From positions 82,566 to 146,565 of the forward strand of contig CAJJAR010000002.1 in NCBI GenBank assembly GCA_905182105.1: 64,000 bases of DNA, read 5' to 3'. The notes beneath the pieces were generated by a model that saw nothing but the letters and a program-made list of their open reading frames with translations, had not been told where the DNA came from and made no database searches. Below, in pieces: positions 47,210-56,476 of the stretch; positions within the stretch are counted from its first letter, which is position 1, and every line of letters starts with the position of its first letter. Both the position numbers and the translations under genes were made by a program. The DNA comes from an uncultured Paracoccaceae bacterium. GTDB lineage: Bacteria > Pseudomonadota > Alphaproteobacteria > Rhodobacterales > Rhodobacteraceae.

Positions 47210-48159
47210 TGTTGTCACCTCTCCAAATCGCTCAGTTTCGAGCAGACGGGTATCTGGTCGTACCAGATATCATCCCCACCAATATTCTGGTGCGGCTTAA
47301 AGCAGAATACTCGGCCTTGATCGACGATCTTTATGCAGATTGGTACAAGCAAGGTTTGGTAACAACGCAGCCAGAAGCACTTAATTTCTGGGGAAAGCTG
47401 CTGTGCGCTTACCAAGCGGGCTGTGACTATTTCCAACCTATGGACATTTCTCTGCCTGGCGATCGGATCAAAACAGACACGCCGTTCCACATCGGCCCTG
47501 CGGTATTTGATATGCTGACTGCAAAACCCCTGTTGGATGCTGTAGAACAACTAATTGGTCCGGAATTAACTAGCAATCCAATCCAACATGTGCGCATCAA
47601 ACCACCTTCGAACAAACTAAACAGCAATGAAATACGTCCACACATTGCAGCAACAGATTGGCATCAGGATCGCGCAGTCGCGCTGGAGGATGCGGACCAA
47701 ACAGATATGATCACCGTTTGGATCGCCATCACGGATGCAACAGTTGAAAACGGATGCTTGCAGGTCCAACCGCAAGCAAAAAATCAAACTATTTTGCCTC
47801 ATTGCCCCCGCACCCAAACCGGCATTGCGAAAGGGTTCATCAATGAAGATGACGCTATACCTCTCCCCGTCTCTGCTGGTGGCGCGGTTCTGTTTCACCC
47901 TCTGACGCCACATGGATCACTAAACAATACGACCAAAAGGTTCCGCTGGTCATTCGATATTCGCTACAGCGCTACAGGTCAGCCCACTGGCCGTAACCAT
48001 TTTCCAGATTTTATCGCCCGCTCCCGCTCGAACCCTGAAACCGAATTACGTGACTGGCAAGCCTGCAAAAACTTGTGGGAGGATGCCCGCGCACGCCTGT
48101 CTCAAACGCCGCATATTGATATTCATCGCTGGTCTTCGGACGCGCCTTATTGCGCCTGA
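47209..48159 (+). CDS. Phytanoyl-CoA dioxygenase (PhyH)-family Fe(II)/2-oxoglutarate oxygenase
   Basis: A 316-residue protein with the double-stranded beta-helix motif of PhyH enzymes. The facial triad is readable as H152-x-D154 (DWHQDRAVA) and H235 (LTPHGS), with R244 or R246 placed to bind 2-oxoglutarate (KRFRWSFDIRY). The N-terminus, FRADGYLVVPDIIP, is also typical. It is translationally coupled to dctM (TAATG), which ties it to the transported compound. PhyH relatives hydroxylate or demethylate small molecules, so it may unmask a modified sugar acid. The substrate is unknown. Confidence 0.85.
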   Translation: MLSPLQIAQFRADGYLVVPDIIPTNILVRLKAEYSALIDDLYADWYKQGLVTTQPEALNFWGKLLCAYQAGCDYFQPMDISLPGDRIKTDTPFHIGPAVFDMLTAKPLLDAVEQLIGPELTSNPIQHVRIKPPSNKLNSNEIRPHIAATDWHQDRAVALEDADQTDMITVWIAITDATVENGCLQVQPQAKNQTILPHCPRTQTGIAKGFINEDDAIPLPVSAGGAVLFHPLTPHGSLNNTTKRFRWSFDIRYSATGQPTGRNHFPDFIARSRSNPETELRDWQACKNLWEDARARLSQTPHIDIHRWSSDAPYCA

Positions 48160-48184
48160 ATTTAGCACCTTGGGAGAAACCACC

Positions 48185-49687
48185 ATGAATTTTATACGCT
48201 TGGACCGCGCTGATACTGTTGTCACAGCCACCCATTCCTTGGACGTCGGTGTGATGATTGAAGATGTAGCAACAAAGGCGCTAATCCCTTCAGGTCACAA
48301 AGTGGCAACAGTGGCGATGCGCAAAGGCGATCCAGTTCGCAAATATGCGCAGCTGATTGGCTATGCCTCACTCGATATTAAGGCCGGCGATCATGTCCAT
48401 ATCCACAACGTAGAGTTCCGCAACACCGATACGTCCTATGAGTTTTCAACTGATCTGCGCCCCATTGCGCCGGCTACTACCCACGACACCTTCATGGGGT
48501 TTCGCCGCGAAAATGGCCGAGTTGGAACGCGCAATTACATTGCGATTATCACCTCAGTGAATTGTTCCGCTACTGCGGCACGAATGATTGCAGATCATTT
48601 CACACCAGCGATTTTAGCCGATTATCCTAACGTCGACGGGGTCGCGGCCTTCGTGCATGGCACGGGCTGCGGTATGGCTGACAATGGTGATGGCTTCGAG
48701 GCACTGCAAAGGGTGATGTGGGGCTATGCAAAACACCCCAATCATTCGGGCGTTTTGATGGTGGGTTTGGGCTGTGAGATGAACCAGATCGACTGGCTTC
48801 TAGAGGCTTATGGCCTTAAGCAAAGCCCCACGTTCCAAACAATGAACATCCAAAACGTCGCTGGATTGCGCCGTACTGTAGAATTAGGGATTACAAAAAT
48901 TAATGCGATGCTGCCGATTGCAAATAAGGCAAAGCGCACGGAATGCCCTGTGTCTGAATTGATGGTAGCCCTGCAATGCGGCGGGTCTGATGCATGGTCG
49001 GGTGTGACCGCGAATCCTGCACTGGGATATGCCTGTGACCTTTTAACAGCCCAAGGGGCAACAGGTGTTTTGGCCGAGACACCTGAAATTTACGGTGCAG
49101 AACACTTGCTGACACGCCGCGCTGTAGATCAAGCCACAGGCGAAAAATTAATTCGTCTCATCAAATGGTGGGAAGATTATACCGCCCGCAACAGAGGATC
49201 GATGGACAATAATCCGTCCCCAGGCAACAAGAAAGGTGGGCTAACCACAATACTAGAAAAATCACTGGGGGCCGCAGCCAAAGGTGGTACCTCACCACTC
49301 ACTGGTGTCTACAAATATGCAGAACCTGTGACGGCTCGTGGCTTCACCTTCATGGACAGTCCCGGATACGATCCCGCTTCCGTTACGGGACAAATCGCCG
49401 GGGGGTGCAATCTGGTTTGTTTCACCACTGGCCGCGGCTCTGCCTTCGGGTCAAAACCCGCACCGACGGTCAAGATCGCCACAAATACTGAGATGGCAAA
49501 ACGGATGTCTGAAGACATGGACATCGACGCGGGGGAAATCCTTTCACAGGGCGTCAGCGTCGAGGAAAAGGGACGCGAAATTTACGAAGCTTTCTTGCGC
49601 GTCGCTTCGGGAGAACAAACCAAATCCGAGGCACAAGGTTTGGGAGACTACGAGTTCGTCCCATGGCAAATTGGAGCAGTGATGTGA
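48185..49687 (+). CDS. uxaA: Altronate/galactarate dehydratase family enzyme
   Basis: A 500-residue UxaA/GarD-family dehydratase. The N-terminal SAF-like domain runs to about residue 80 (DHVHIHNVEFRNT). The catalytic region has FMGFRRENGRVGTRNYIAIITSVNCSATAAR, HGTGCGMADNGDGFEALQR, VGLGCEMNQIDWLLEAYGL, ALQCGGSDAWSGVTANPALG and a C-terminal MDSPGYDPASVTGQIAGGCNLVCFTTGRGSAFG. Length and single-chain N-terminal domain fit altronate dehydratase (UxaA), giving 2-keto-3-deoxygluconate for the KdgK in this island. The ATG at 48185 has a GGGAG ribosome binding site. Confidence 0.85.
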   Translation: MNFIRLDRADTVVTATHSLDVGVMIEDVATKALIPSGHKVATVAMRKGDPVRKYAQLIGYASLDIKAGDHVHIHNVEFRNTDTSYEFSTDLRPIAPATTHDTFMGFRRENGRVGTRNYIAIITSVNCSATAARMIADHFTPAILADYPNVDGVAAFVHGTGCGMADNGDGFEALQRVMWGYAKHPNHSGVLMVGLGCEMNQIDWLLEAYGLKQSPTFQTMNIQNVAGLRRTVELGITKINAMLPIANKAKRTECPVSELMVALQCGGSDAWSGVTANPALGYACDLLTAQGATGVLAETPEIYGAEHLLTRRAVDQATGEKLIRLIKWWEDYTARNRGSMDNNPSPGNKKGGLTTILEKSLGAAAKGGTSPLTGVYKYAEPVTARGFTFMDSPGYDPASVTGQIAGGCNLVCFTTGRGSAFGSKPAPTVKIATNTEMAKRMSEDMDIDAGEILSQGVSVEEKGREIYEAFLRVASGEQTKSEAQGLGDYEFVPWQIGAVM

Positions 49688-50697
49688 AACGCATCCTGGT
49701 TGTTGGTGGCGGGCTAATCGGTATACGCCATCTGCAAGCGGTACAATCAAACCCGAATTGTGAGTTGGTTGGGCTTGCTGATCCCGATATGGGCATCCAA
49801 CTTGACGTGCCACGTTACGCCACGATGGAAGACGTCGATCGCTCCGTTGACGGTATTATCATCGCCACGCCGACCCATCTGCACACAGCCCAAGGAACAG
49901 AGGCGGCAAAGCGCGGTTGGCACATGCTGATCGAGAAACCTGTCGCTGGTACTTTGCAAGATGCACAAGCGTTCGAGGCAATGTTACGTAACAGCTCATC
50001 ACGCTCCCTTGTTGGTCATCACCGCCGATATCACGCCTGTGTCCAGCAGCTTAAAACTTTAATCACTGGGGGCCGTATTGGAAAGGTAGTAAATGCCTCC
50101 TTGCTTTGGGCCATGCGCAAACCTGACGCGTATTTCAATGGAAACTGGCGCACTGTTAACGGCACACCTGTGATGATAAATCTCATTCACGACATTGACC
50201 TTTTACGCTTTTGCATCGGTGAAATTACTCAAGTAGCTGCCTTACGTGGCGGATCTGTGCGTGGAACCAGCAGGGTCGAAAGCGGTGCGATTGCGCTGGC
50301 ATTTGATAATGGTGCGACAGGAACAATCAGCTTTGCCGACACCACGCCCTCCCCTTGGGGATTTGAGGCGGGCACAGGAGAAAACCCAAATATCGGAGCC
50401 ACTCAGCAAGACATGATGTGGATAACAGGAACCAAAGGGGCGATCAGCTTTCCCTCCATGGCCCTGTGGGAAGGTAACGATTGGGGGGCAGCCGCACAGC
50501 GCAGTCCACTTGAGCCCGCGCAAAGTACTCAATCCCCCCTTGACGCGCAACTTGCTCATTTTATCGATGTGATGAATGGAAGCGTCCCAATGATTGACGT
50601 TGCCGATGCGACACGCACCTTGGCCGTAGCGACAGACATCGAAACACAACTTGCGGCCCAGACCATGGTCGTAAATCAACACAATAAAACCGTCTGA
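49684..50697 (+). CDS. Gfo/Idh/MocA-family oxidoreductase
   Basis: A 337-residue NAD(P)-dependent enzyme. The Rossmann motif is RILVVGGGLIGIRHLQAVQ; the EKP motif is LIEKPVAGTLQDA; and VGHHRRYHACVQQLK and NLIHDIDLLRFCIGEI contain the usual catalytic histidines. I take the GTG at 49684, which overlaps the uxaA TGA stop and has GGAG seven bases upstream, over an ATG 21 bases earlier inside uxaA. The substrate is a sugar, inositol or sugar acid by family; the context favours a sugar acid. Confidence 0.85.
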   Translation: MKRILVVGGGLIGIRHLQAVQSNPNCELVGLADPDMGIQLDVPRYATMEDVDRSVDGIIIATPTHLHTAQGTEAAKRGWHMLIEKPVAGTLQDAQAFEAMLRNSSSRSLVGHHRRYHACVQQLKTLITGGRIGKVVNASLLWAMRKPDAYFNGNWRTVNGTPVMINLIHDIDLLRFCIGEITQVAALRGGSVRGTSRVESGAIALAFDNGATGTISFADTTPSPWGFEAGTGENPNIGATQQDMMWITGTKGAISFPSMALWEGNDWGAAAQRSPLEPAQSTQSPLDAQLAHFIDVMNGSVPMIDVADATRTLAVATDIETQLAAQTMVVNQHNKTV

Positions 50698-50707
50698 CAC
50701 GCCAATC

Positions 50708-50720
50708 AAATATACCAAAA
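50708..50720. promoter_or_regulatory. Candidate operator, TATACCA family (upstream of HIBADH gene)
   Basis: AAATATACCAAAA, identical to the site at 42318, lies 11 bases before the dehydrogenase start and overlaps its AAAAGGA ribosome binding region. It could be an operator or, less interestingly, an A-rich leader. Confidence 0.45.
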
Positions 50721-50731
50721 AAGGAAAAACA

Positions 50732-51619
50732 ATGAGCAAACCAAAAATTGGGTTTATCGGCCTAGGCCTTATGGGCGGCGCTATGGTGGGACGTTTACAA
50801 GACATGGGATACAGCCTGACCGTCCTGGGCAATCGCAGTCGCAACTATATTGACGCTGCAATCGCGCGTGGTGCCGTCGAAGCATCAAATGCAAAAGCCG
50901 TCGCTGAGGCAAGCGATATCGTTATGCTTTGCATGGGCACATCAGATCACGTCGAGGCACGGATGCGGGGCGCTAAAGGAATCATCGCGGGCTTGCGCAA
51001 AGGCGCAATTGTTGTAGATTTTGGCACCTCATTGCCAGGCAGCAGCCGTAAACTTTCGCAAGAAGTGAAAGTCGCTGGCGGCGCATTCCTTGATGCACCG
51101 TTGGGCCGCACACCAGACCACGCAAAAGATGGATTGCTAAACATCATGGCGTCTGGCGACAAAACAGCATTTGATTTGGTTGAAACAGTGCTCAAAGATC
51201 TTGGAGAAAACGTCTTTCACCTCGGCTCAACTGGGTCGGGTCATACTATCAAGCTGATCAACAACTTCTTTGGCATGACAGTAGCTAATGCTATGGCCGA
51301 AGCGTTTGCCATTGCCGACGGTGCAGGCGTGGACCGCAAACAACTATATGACGTGATGGCAGCAGGTCCTTTGCACTCGGGTATGATGGATTTTGTAAAA
51401 GCTTACGGAGTGGACAATGACCCCTCGATGCTGGCTTTCGCAATCAAAAATGCAGCAAAGGATCTGGGATATTACGACCAAATGACTCGTGATGCTGGCA
51501 CCGAAAGCATTATGGTAAAAGCACCACTCGCAGCACTGCGAGACGCACGCGACAATGGACAAGCTGACGAGATGGTAAGCCAAATGGTTGACTATTACGC
51601 CCGCAAGTTGAACGGCTGA
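50732..51619 (+). CDS. Beta-hydroxyacid dehydrogenase (HIBADH family), paralogue A
   Basis: A 295-residue enzyme: IGFIGLGLMGGAMVGRLQDMGYSL, VVDFGTSLPGSSRKL, FLDAPLGRTPDHAKDGLLNIMASGD, and catalytic lysine in GSGHTIKLINNFFGM. The substrate loop LDAPLGRTP differs from the common DAPVSGG form and is shared with the protein at 59882, so the two are close paralogues. It follows a Gfo/Idh/MocA gene and precedes a drug/metabolite transporter. The substrate is probably a sugar-derived 3-hydroxyacid. Confidence 0.86.
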   Translation: MSKPKIGFIGLGLMGGAMVGRLQDMGYSLTVLGNRSRNYIDAAIARGAVEASNAKAVAEASDIVMLCMGTSDHVEARMRGAKGIIAGLRKGAIVVDFGTSLPGSSRKLSQEVKVAGGAFLDAPLGRTPDHAKDGLLNIMASGDKTAFDLVETVLKDLGENVFHLGSTGSGHTIKLINNFFGMTVANAMAEAFAIADGAGVDRKQLYDVMAAGPLHSGMMDFVKAYGVDNDPSMLAFAIKNAAKDLGYYDQMTRDAGTESIMVKAPLAALRDARDNGQADEMVSQMVDYYARKLNG

Positions 51620-51622
51620 TCC

Positions 51623-52504
51623 GTGGCCGTCGCCGCCCAATCCAAAGCGGATCTTCCGCGCCTAGGTATCTTGATGATGCTAGGGGCTTGGTTATTTTTT
51701 TCTGTGGTGGACACGGGTGCAAAATGGCTGGCCGTGGCGGGGATCCCCGCATTTCAACTGGCTTTCATGCGCTATGCAAGTCACTTTGTGATCTCAATTG
51801 GGGTGATCGCCAAAGACGGCTTTGACGCAGACCGATTCAAGACAGACCATCTGTGGCAAGTTGTCAGCCGTGCACTGTTGCTGACCTCAGCAACACTGTC
51901 TAATTTTTATGCTCTCCAATTCTTGCCCCTAACTGTCGTCTCTGCGATCATGTTTTCCAGCCCTGTCATTGTCTGCTTCCTGTCAGTGTCGGTCTTGCGT
52001 GAACAGGTTGGACCCTGGCGTTGGGGTGCGATTTTATTAGGGTTCATCGGCGTACTGATTGTTGTGCGCCCCTTTGGGCAAACCTTCCATCCCACCATGT
52101 TGATGATCATCTATAATGCGACGGCATTAGCCTTATACTCACTCATGACACGCAAATTATCAGGAATCGTAGCGGTAGATACAATGCAGTTTTATATGGG
52201 GCTGGTTGGCACATTTGTGTTACTTCCCTTTGCGCTTTGGACATGGGTATGGCCTGAAACCATTTGGAGCATGCTTGTGCTGATTGGCCTCGGCGTCATG
52301 GGCTGGGCAGGACATCAATTACTGACGAATGCGCACCGTTTCGGCACAGCCAACCAGCTCATGCCATTCACCTATTCGTTCCTGATTTATGTAGCGATCT
52401 TGGGTTATTTCCTTTTTGGTACTGTTCCAGACAGCGGTACAATCATGGGCGCGATCGTGATCATGGGTGCAGGGCTGATTATTTGGAAACGGGAACAGAA
52501 CTAA
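51623..52504 (+). CDS. EamA-type (DMT superfamily) transporter
   Basis: A 293-residue protein with about ten transmembrane segments in two EamA repeats (LGILMMLGAWLFFSVVDTGAKWLA, ALLLTSATLSNFYALQFLPLTVVSAIMFSSPVIVCFLSVSVLREQVGPWRWGAILLGFIGVLIVVRP; second repeat from about residue 150). Translation appears to start at a GTG three bases after the previous stop. It may export or import a metabolite; direction and substrate are unknown. Confidence 0.85.
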   Translation: MAVAAQSKADLPRLGILMMLGAWLFFSVVDTGAKWLAVAGIPAFQLAFMRYASHFVISIGVIAKDGFDADRFKTDHLWQVVSRALLLTSATLSNFYALQFLPLTVVSAIMFSSPVIVCFLSVSVLREQVGPWRWGAILLGFIGVLIVVRPFGQTFHPTMLMIIYNATALALYSLMTRKLSGIVAVDTMQFYMGLVGTFVLLPFALWTWVWPETIWSMLVLIGLGVMGWAGHQLLTNAHRFGTANQLMPFTYSFLIYVAILGYFLFGTVPDSGTIMGAIVIMGAGLIIWKREQN

Positions 52505-52589
52505 TAGGAATGGCTTGAATGAAGCCTCCTCAAGACATTGATGGTTGATTACATGTTAGCGGCTATCGTCACTCAAAAACGCGGTGCGA

Positions 52590-53789
52590 TTATGACTCCA
52601 CGATGAGCTCAAAAAGATCTACTGCACCGACAAGCTCTAACAAAGCCGCATCAGGGTTGTCGCTGTGCACAGCCTCAGTGATCTCGGAAGCTTTGGGATC
52701 ATTCAAACGACGATCCGCATGGGTTTCCGAGATGCAAAACGCAATCCACGCCTTTATACCCTCGACAACCGCGTCCGCCCTCCCTGCCCGCAGCGTACCG
52801 ACAAACCGATATGGCACCTTTTGGCTGCCATCCATAGCAATCTGATCTAAACGATGCACCAATTGTGGGTTCTCGAAGCGCGCGATTAAGGCCTTAGCAT
52901 AAGCCGGTGCTTGACCTTTTACCGACGCCGGCAAAGTGTTCCCAGCCTCGGTCATTAACTGTTCGACAAGATCACGTAAATCAGGATCAGTCACCGCCTC
53001 ATGCACATAGGTAAATCCACATGCCAAGCCAGCATAAGCCAACAAGGAGTGCGCACCGTTTAGCATCCTTAGTTTGCGCAACTCATGAGGTGCCACATCG
53101 GTCACAAATTGCACACCAGGCCAATCAGGACGCGGTCCGGCGAAATCATCTTCGATAACCCATTCACGAAATGCCTCAGTGGGTACGGCCATGATGTCGC
53201 CACTCATTTTGCGTACGCTGTCCGTAGTCGCAGGCGTGATCCGGTCAACCATTGAGTTCGGGAAACGCGTGCTATCCCAATGGATGATCAGACCCGCAGC
53301 CTGCGCAAACCTCGCCACCGCAGCCTGTAGCACATCTCCATTCTCAATCCTGTTGTCACAGCTCATCACAGTTACGGGGCGCGTTCGCCCAGCCAACCCA
53401 TAAGCTAAAAAGCCAATCAAAGTGCGTGGTCCATGCCCCGCAAGATCAGATGCAATCGCAGGGTCGTTCAAATCAAGAACCCCCTTTGCATCTAGATGAT
53501 ACCCCTTTTCAGTCACCGTAGCCGAGATGATTTTCGCCTCCGCCATCGCTTCAAGCACGGCTTGTGGATCGTCAGCAGCGACCAGAACATCACGCAAGAT
53601 ATCGATCTTTTTGATGCCCATCTCCTGCACACAAAGCACATAATTGTACCCTTGTTCAACAAGCCCATCACGGATAGCCGTAGAGCGGAGACTGACCCCG
53701 GTCACATCCCAGCCACCAGCATCAGCAGTGTAATCCAGCAAATGCGCACGGGCGAAACTACCTAAGCCAAAATGCAGGATATGCTCCAT
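52590..53789 (-). CDS. uxuB: Mannitol dehydrogenase-family oxidoreductase, fructuronate reductase-like
   Basis: A 399-residue polyol-specific long-chain dehydrogenase: ILHFGLGSFARAHLLDYTADAG, VTVMSCDNRIENGDVLQ, PNSMVDRITPAT, and the catalytic lysine region LRKLRMLNGAHSLLAYAGL. Members next to uxaC and uxuA are D-mannonate oxidoreductases that reduce fructuronate with NADH. It is shorter than E. coli UxuB (about 480 residues), so altronate or another aldonate is also possible. It abuts uxaC with no gap. Confidence 0.82.
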   Translation of the reverse strand: MEHILHFGLGSFARAHLLDYTADAGGWDVTGVSLRSTAIRDGLVEQGYNYVLCVQEMGIKKIDILRDVLVAADDPQAVLEAMAEAKIISATVTEKGYHLDAKGVLDLNDPAIASDLAGHGPRTLIGFLAYGLAGRTRPVTVMSCDNRIENGDVLQAAVARFAQAAGLIIHWDSTRFPNSMVDRITPATTDSVRKMSGDIMAVPTEAFREWVIEDDFAGPRPDWPGVQFVTDVAPHELRKLRMLNGAHSLLAYAGLACGFTYVHEAVTDPDLRDLVEQLMTEAGNTLPASVKGQAPAYAKALIARFENPQLVHRLDQIAMDGSQKVPYRFVGTLRAGRADAVVEGIKAWIAFCISETHADRRLNDPKASEITEAVHSDNPDAALLELVGAVDLFELIVES

Positions 53790-55154
53790 CTAATGTCCCA
53801 ACCCATATGCATCCCGCGCCAGATCGGCGGCCAACAAACGCGCCAAATGTTCAGCATCACTGCGACCAAAATAGTTCTTTTCCATCTGACCCGCTAAATG
53901 CGTGGCAACGCCACGCCGCCACAAGTCATGTCGTGCAGGGATCGATAGAAACGCACGGGTGTCGTCGTTGAAACCCGCTAAATTATAATAACCTGCTGTT
54001 TCGACCACTTGATCAAAAAACCGTGCGATGCCCGCCGGACTATCGTAAAACCACCACGGTGGTCCGATGCGCAAACAAGGCCAGTGGCCCGCCATCGGAG
54101 CGAGTTCGCGAGCGTAGGTCGTCTCGTCCAGTGTGAAGAGTAGGATACGCAAATCGGGGTTGTTGCCAACACGGTTCAGCAAGGCCTCAAGCCCACGCAC
54201 CCAATCTGTTGCAACGGGCATATCGGCCCCCATGTCACGACCAAGGGCATCACACAGGGCCACATTTGTGTTGCGTTTACTGCCAGCGTGGATTTGCATG
54301 GTCAATCCATCCTCAACCGACATCTGCGCCATTTCGATCAACATATGCCCATAGAACCGTTGTGCATCATCGACGCTACAGGTTCCCTTTAACAACTTTT
54401 GATAGATTTCATCGGAATTTTCCAACCATTCGGTATGCACAACTTCGATAGCATGATCCGTCGACGTCGCTCCCATCGCAATAAAATACGCTCGGCGTTG
54501 ACGCAGTGCTTCAAGATATCCTGCATAGCTGCCAAGATCAGCACCCTCTATCTCGGCTAATTCAGCTAGGTTTTTGATGAATTCTGGATCATTCGCATCT
54601 AGCACACCATCCGGCCTGAAGGTGGGCAATACCCGCCCACTCCACCCACTGCCTTTAATCGTCTTATGGTGGCCAAGATCATCGAGTGCCGAATCCGTTG
54701 TCACAAGCACCTCAATGTTAAAGCTGTCAAACAAGGCGCGTGGACGATGATCGTCTTGCGCAAGTTTTTTGGCGATTTGATCATAGATCATATTTGCTGT
54801 TTCTGCTGAAAGCGGGTGTTTTATTTCAAGGGTTTCATGCAAGATATAATTTATCCAAACTCTGCTTGGAGTGCCCAAAAACAGGTGCCAATGGCTTGCA
54901 AAAATACGGAAGACCTCTCGCGGGTCAGCATCGCAACCCGAAGGGCCTACACCAAGTTCAGATAAGGAAATACCCTGTGAATGGAGCATACGAAAAACGT
55001 AATGGTCGGGCGTCACCAAGAGCGCGGCCGGGTTGGCAAATTTCTCGTTGGTGGAAAACCACGCTGGATCACAGTGCCCATGCGGCGAAACAATGGGTTG
55101 GTCTTTGATGCCTTGATATAAGGCCTCGCTCACACCGTTCATGTGTCTCTCCAT
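53790..55154 (-). CDS. uxaC: Uronate isomerase
   Basis: Glucuronate/galacturonate isomerase of the amidohydrolase fold, about 454 residues. The metal-binding SPHGHCDPAWF is near the N-terminus, followed by FLGTPSRVWINYILHETLEI, LVTTDSALDDLGHHKTI, MQIHAGSKRNTN, and the C-terminal FNDDTRAFLSIPARHDLWRR. It converts D-glucuronate to D-fructuronate and D-galacturonate to D-tagaturonate. The ATG at 55154 has an AAAGGAAA ribosome binding site; an ATG four codons later with GGAG is equally possible. It is divergent from uxuA. Confidence 0.94.
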   Translation of the reverse strand: MERHMNGVSEALYQGIKDQPIVSPHGHCDPAWFSTNEKFANPAALLVTPDHYVFRMLHSQGISLSELGVGPSGCDADPREVFRIFASHWHLFLGTPSRVWINYILHETLEIKHPLSAETANMIYDQIAKKLAQDDHRPRALFDSFNIEVLVTTDSALDDLGHHKTIKGSGWSGRVLPTFRPDGVLDANDPEFIKNLAELAEIEGADLGSYAGYLEALRQRRAYFIAMGATSTDHAIEVVHTEWLENSDEIYQKLLKGTCSVDDAQRFYGHMLIEMAQMSVEDGLTMQIHAGSKRNTNVALCDALGRDMGADMPVATDWVRGLEALLNRVGNNPDLRILLFTLDETTYARELAPMAGHWPCLRIGPPWWFYDSPAGIARFFDQVVETAGYYNLAGFNDDTRAFLSIPARHDLWRRGVATHLAGQMEKNYFGRSDAEHLARLLAADLARDAYGLGH

Positions 55155-55287
55155 TTTGACTTTCCTTTGTGCTCCTATTCTTTTTGAAGCTTGCATCTTG
55201 GCCCAGCAAAGCACCAGTATAAAATATAAGCACCTCGGGGCAACTTGACCCACACAGCGGTCAATCGTTTGGTAAAGGAGAATGTTG

Positions 55288-56469
55288 ATGAAGCAATGCT
55301 GGCGTTGGTTTGGCCCTGAAGATCCCATTGAATTACGTGACCTGCATCAGGTCGGTGTGCAGGGAATTGTGACCAGTCTACACAATTTTGCGCCAGGAGA
55401 AATATGGGATCGCCAAAGCATCCAACACCGGCAATCCCTACTGAAATCTGAAGGTTACACATGGGATGTAGTTGAAAGTTTGCCTGTATCAGAGGCTATC
55501 AAAACTCAAAGTGCTGACATGATCGCTCATATCACTGCCTACAAAACCAGTTTGCGCGCTCTAGCTGCCCAAGGCATTGAAGTGATCTGCTATAACTTCA
55601 TGCCGATCCTCGATTGGACCCGCACATCACTACGTGCACGTCAATCACATGGTGGGGCAGCTATGATGTTTGATTTGGTGAAATTCGCAGTCTTTGATCT
55701 GCATATTCTAGAACGTCGGGACGCTGCGAGTGAGTATAGCGAAGTTGTCATCGCCAAGGCAAAAGCCCACTTTGACCAGATGACTACTGATGAGAAAGCG
55801 ATGCTGCAGCATAACATTACTGCCGGACTACCTGGTGCAAATGACCATTGGAGCATCACCGATGTGCAGGAGTTACTACATAGTTACGCAGACATCACAG
55901 CAGAGCGTTTGCAGGCAAATCTAATCGACTTCCTGAGCGAAATTACACCGCTGGCACAAGACCTTGGCCTGCGTTTATGCTGTCATCCAGATGATCCTCC
56001 TTTTGCGCTGTTAGGCTTGCCTCGTGTGATGTCGAACACCAATGACTATGAAAAGGTGCTGAGCGCCGTTGACCTGTCAGCGAATGGAGCGACACTGTGC
56101 ACTGGATCATTGGGAGTCGCGGCTGTTTTCGATGGTCCTGAATTCGTAAAACAGCACGGCCCGCGCATTCACTTCGCCCATCTTCGAAACACCAAGAGGA
56201 TTGCAGGAACCGATCCTCAAAAACCCGATTTCTATGAAGCGCCGCATTTAGAAGGCGACACGGACATGGTGGGCACAGTTCGGGCCTTGATGGCAGAGCA
56301 GTCAAGGCGGAAGACTGAGGGGCGAGGTGATTGGCAAATCCCTATGCGACCCGATCACGGTCAAGAGTTGTTGAGCGATCTTGGTGGGCACAGCACGCCT
56401 GGCTATCCGTTGATAGGGCGGATGCGGGGGCTTGCTGAGTTGCGCGGCATCATAGCGGCCTGCACATGA
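55288..56469 (+). CDS. uxuA: Mannonate dehydratase
   Basis: A 393-residue xylose-isomerase-fold enzyme that dehydrates D-mannonate to 2-keto-3-deoxygluconate. It starts MKQCWRWFGPEDPIELRDLHQVGVQGIVTSLH and includes CYNFMPILDWTRT, the metal-ligand region LRLCCHPDDPPFALLGLPRVMSN, NGATLCTGSLGV, IHFAHLRNTKR and PMRPDHGQELL. The ATG at 55288 has AAGGAG seven bases upstream; an ATG two codons earlier is too close to it. It is convergent with the next enolase-family gene, seven bases apart. Confidence 0.95.
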   Translation: MKQCWRWFGPEDPIELRDLHQVGVQGIVTSLHNFAPGEIWDRQSIQHRQSLLKSEGYTWDVVESLPVSEAIKTQSADMIAHITAYKTSLRALAAQGIEVICYNFMPILDWTRTSLRARQSHGGAAMMFDLVKFAVFDLHILERRDAASEYSEVVIAKAKAHFDQMTTDEKAMLQHNITAGLPGANDHWSITDVQELLHSYADITAERLQANLIDFLSEITPLAQDLGLRLCCHPDDPPFALLGLPRVMSNTNDYEKVLSAVDLSANGATLCTGSLGVAAVFDGPEFVKQHGPRIHFAHLRNTKRIAGTDPQKPDFYEAPHLEGDTDMVGTVRALMAEQSRRKTEGRGDWQIPMRPDHGQELLSDLGGHSTPGYPLIGRMRGLAELRGIIAACT

Positions 56470-56476
56470 CGACATG

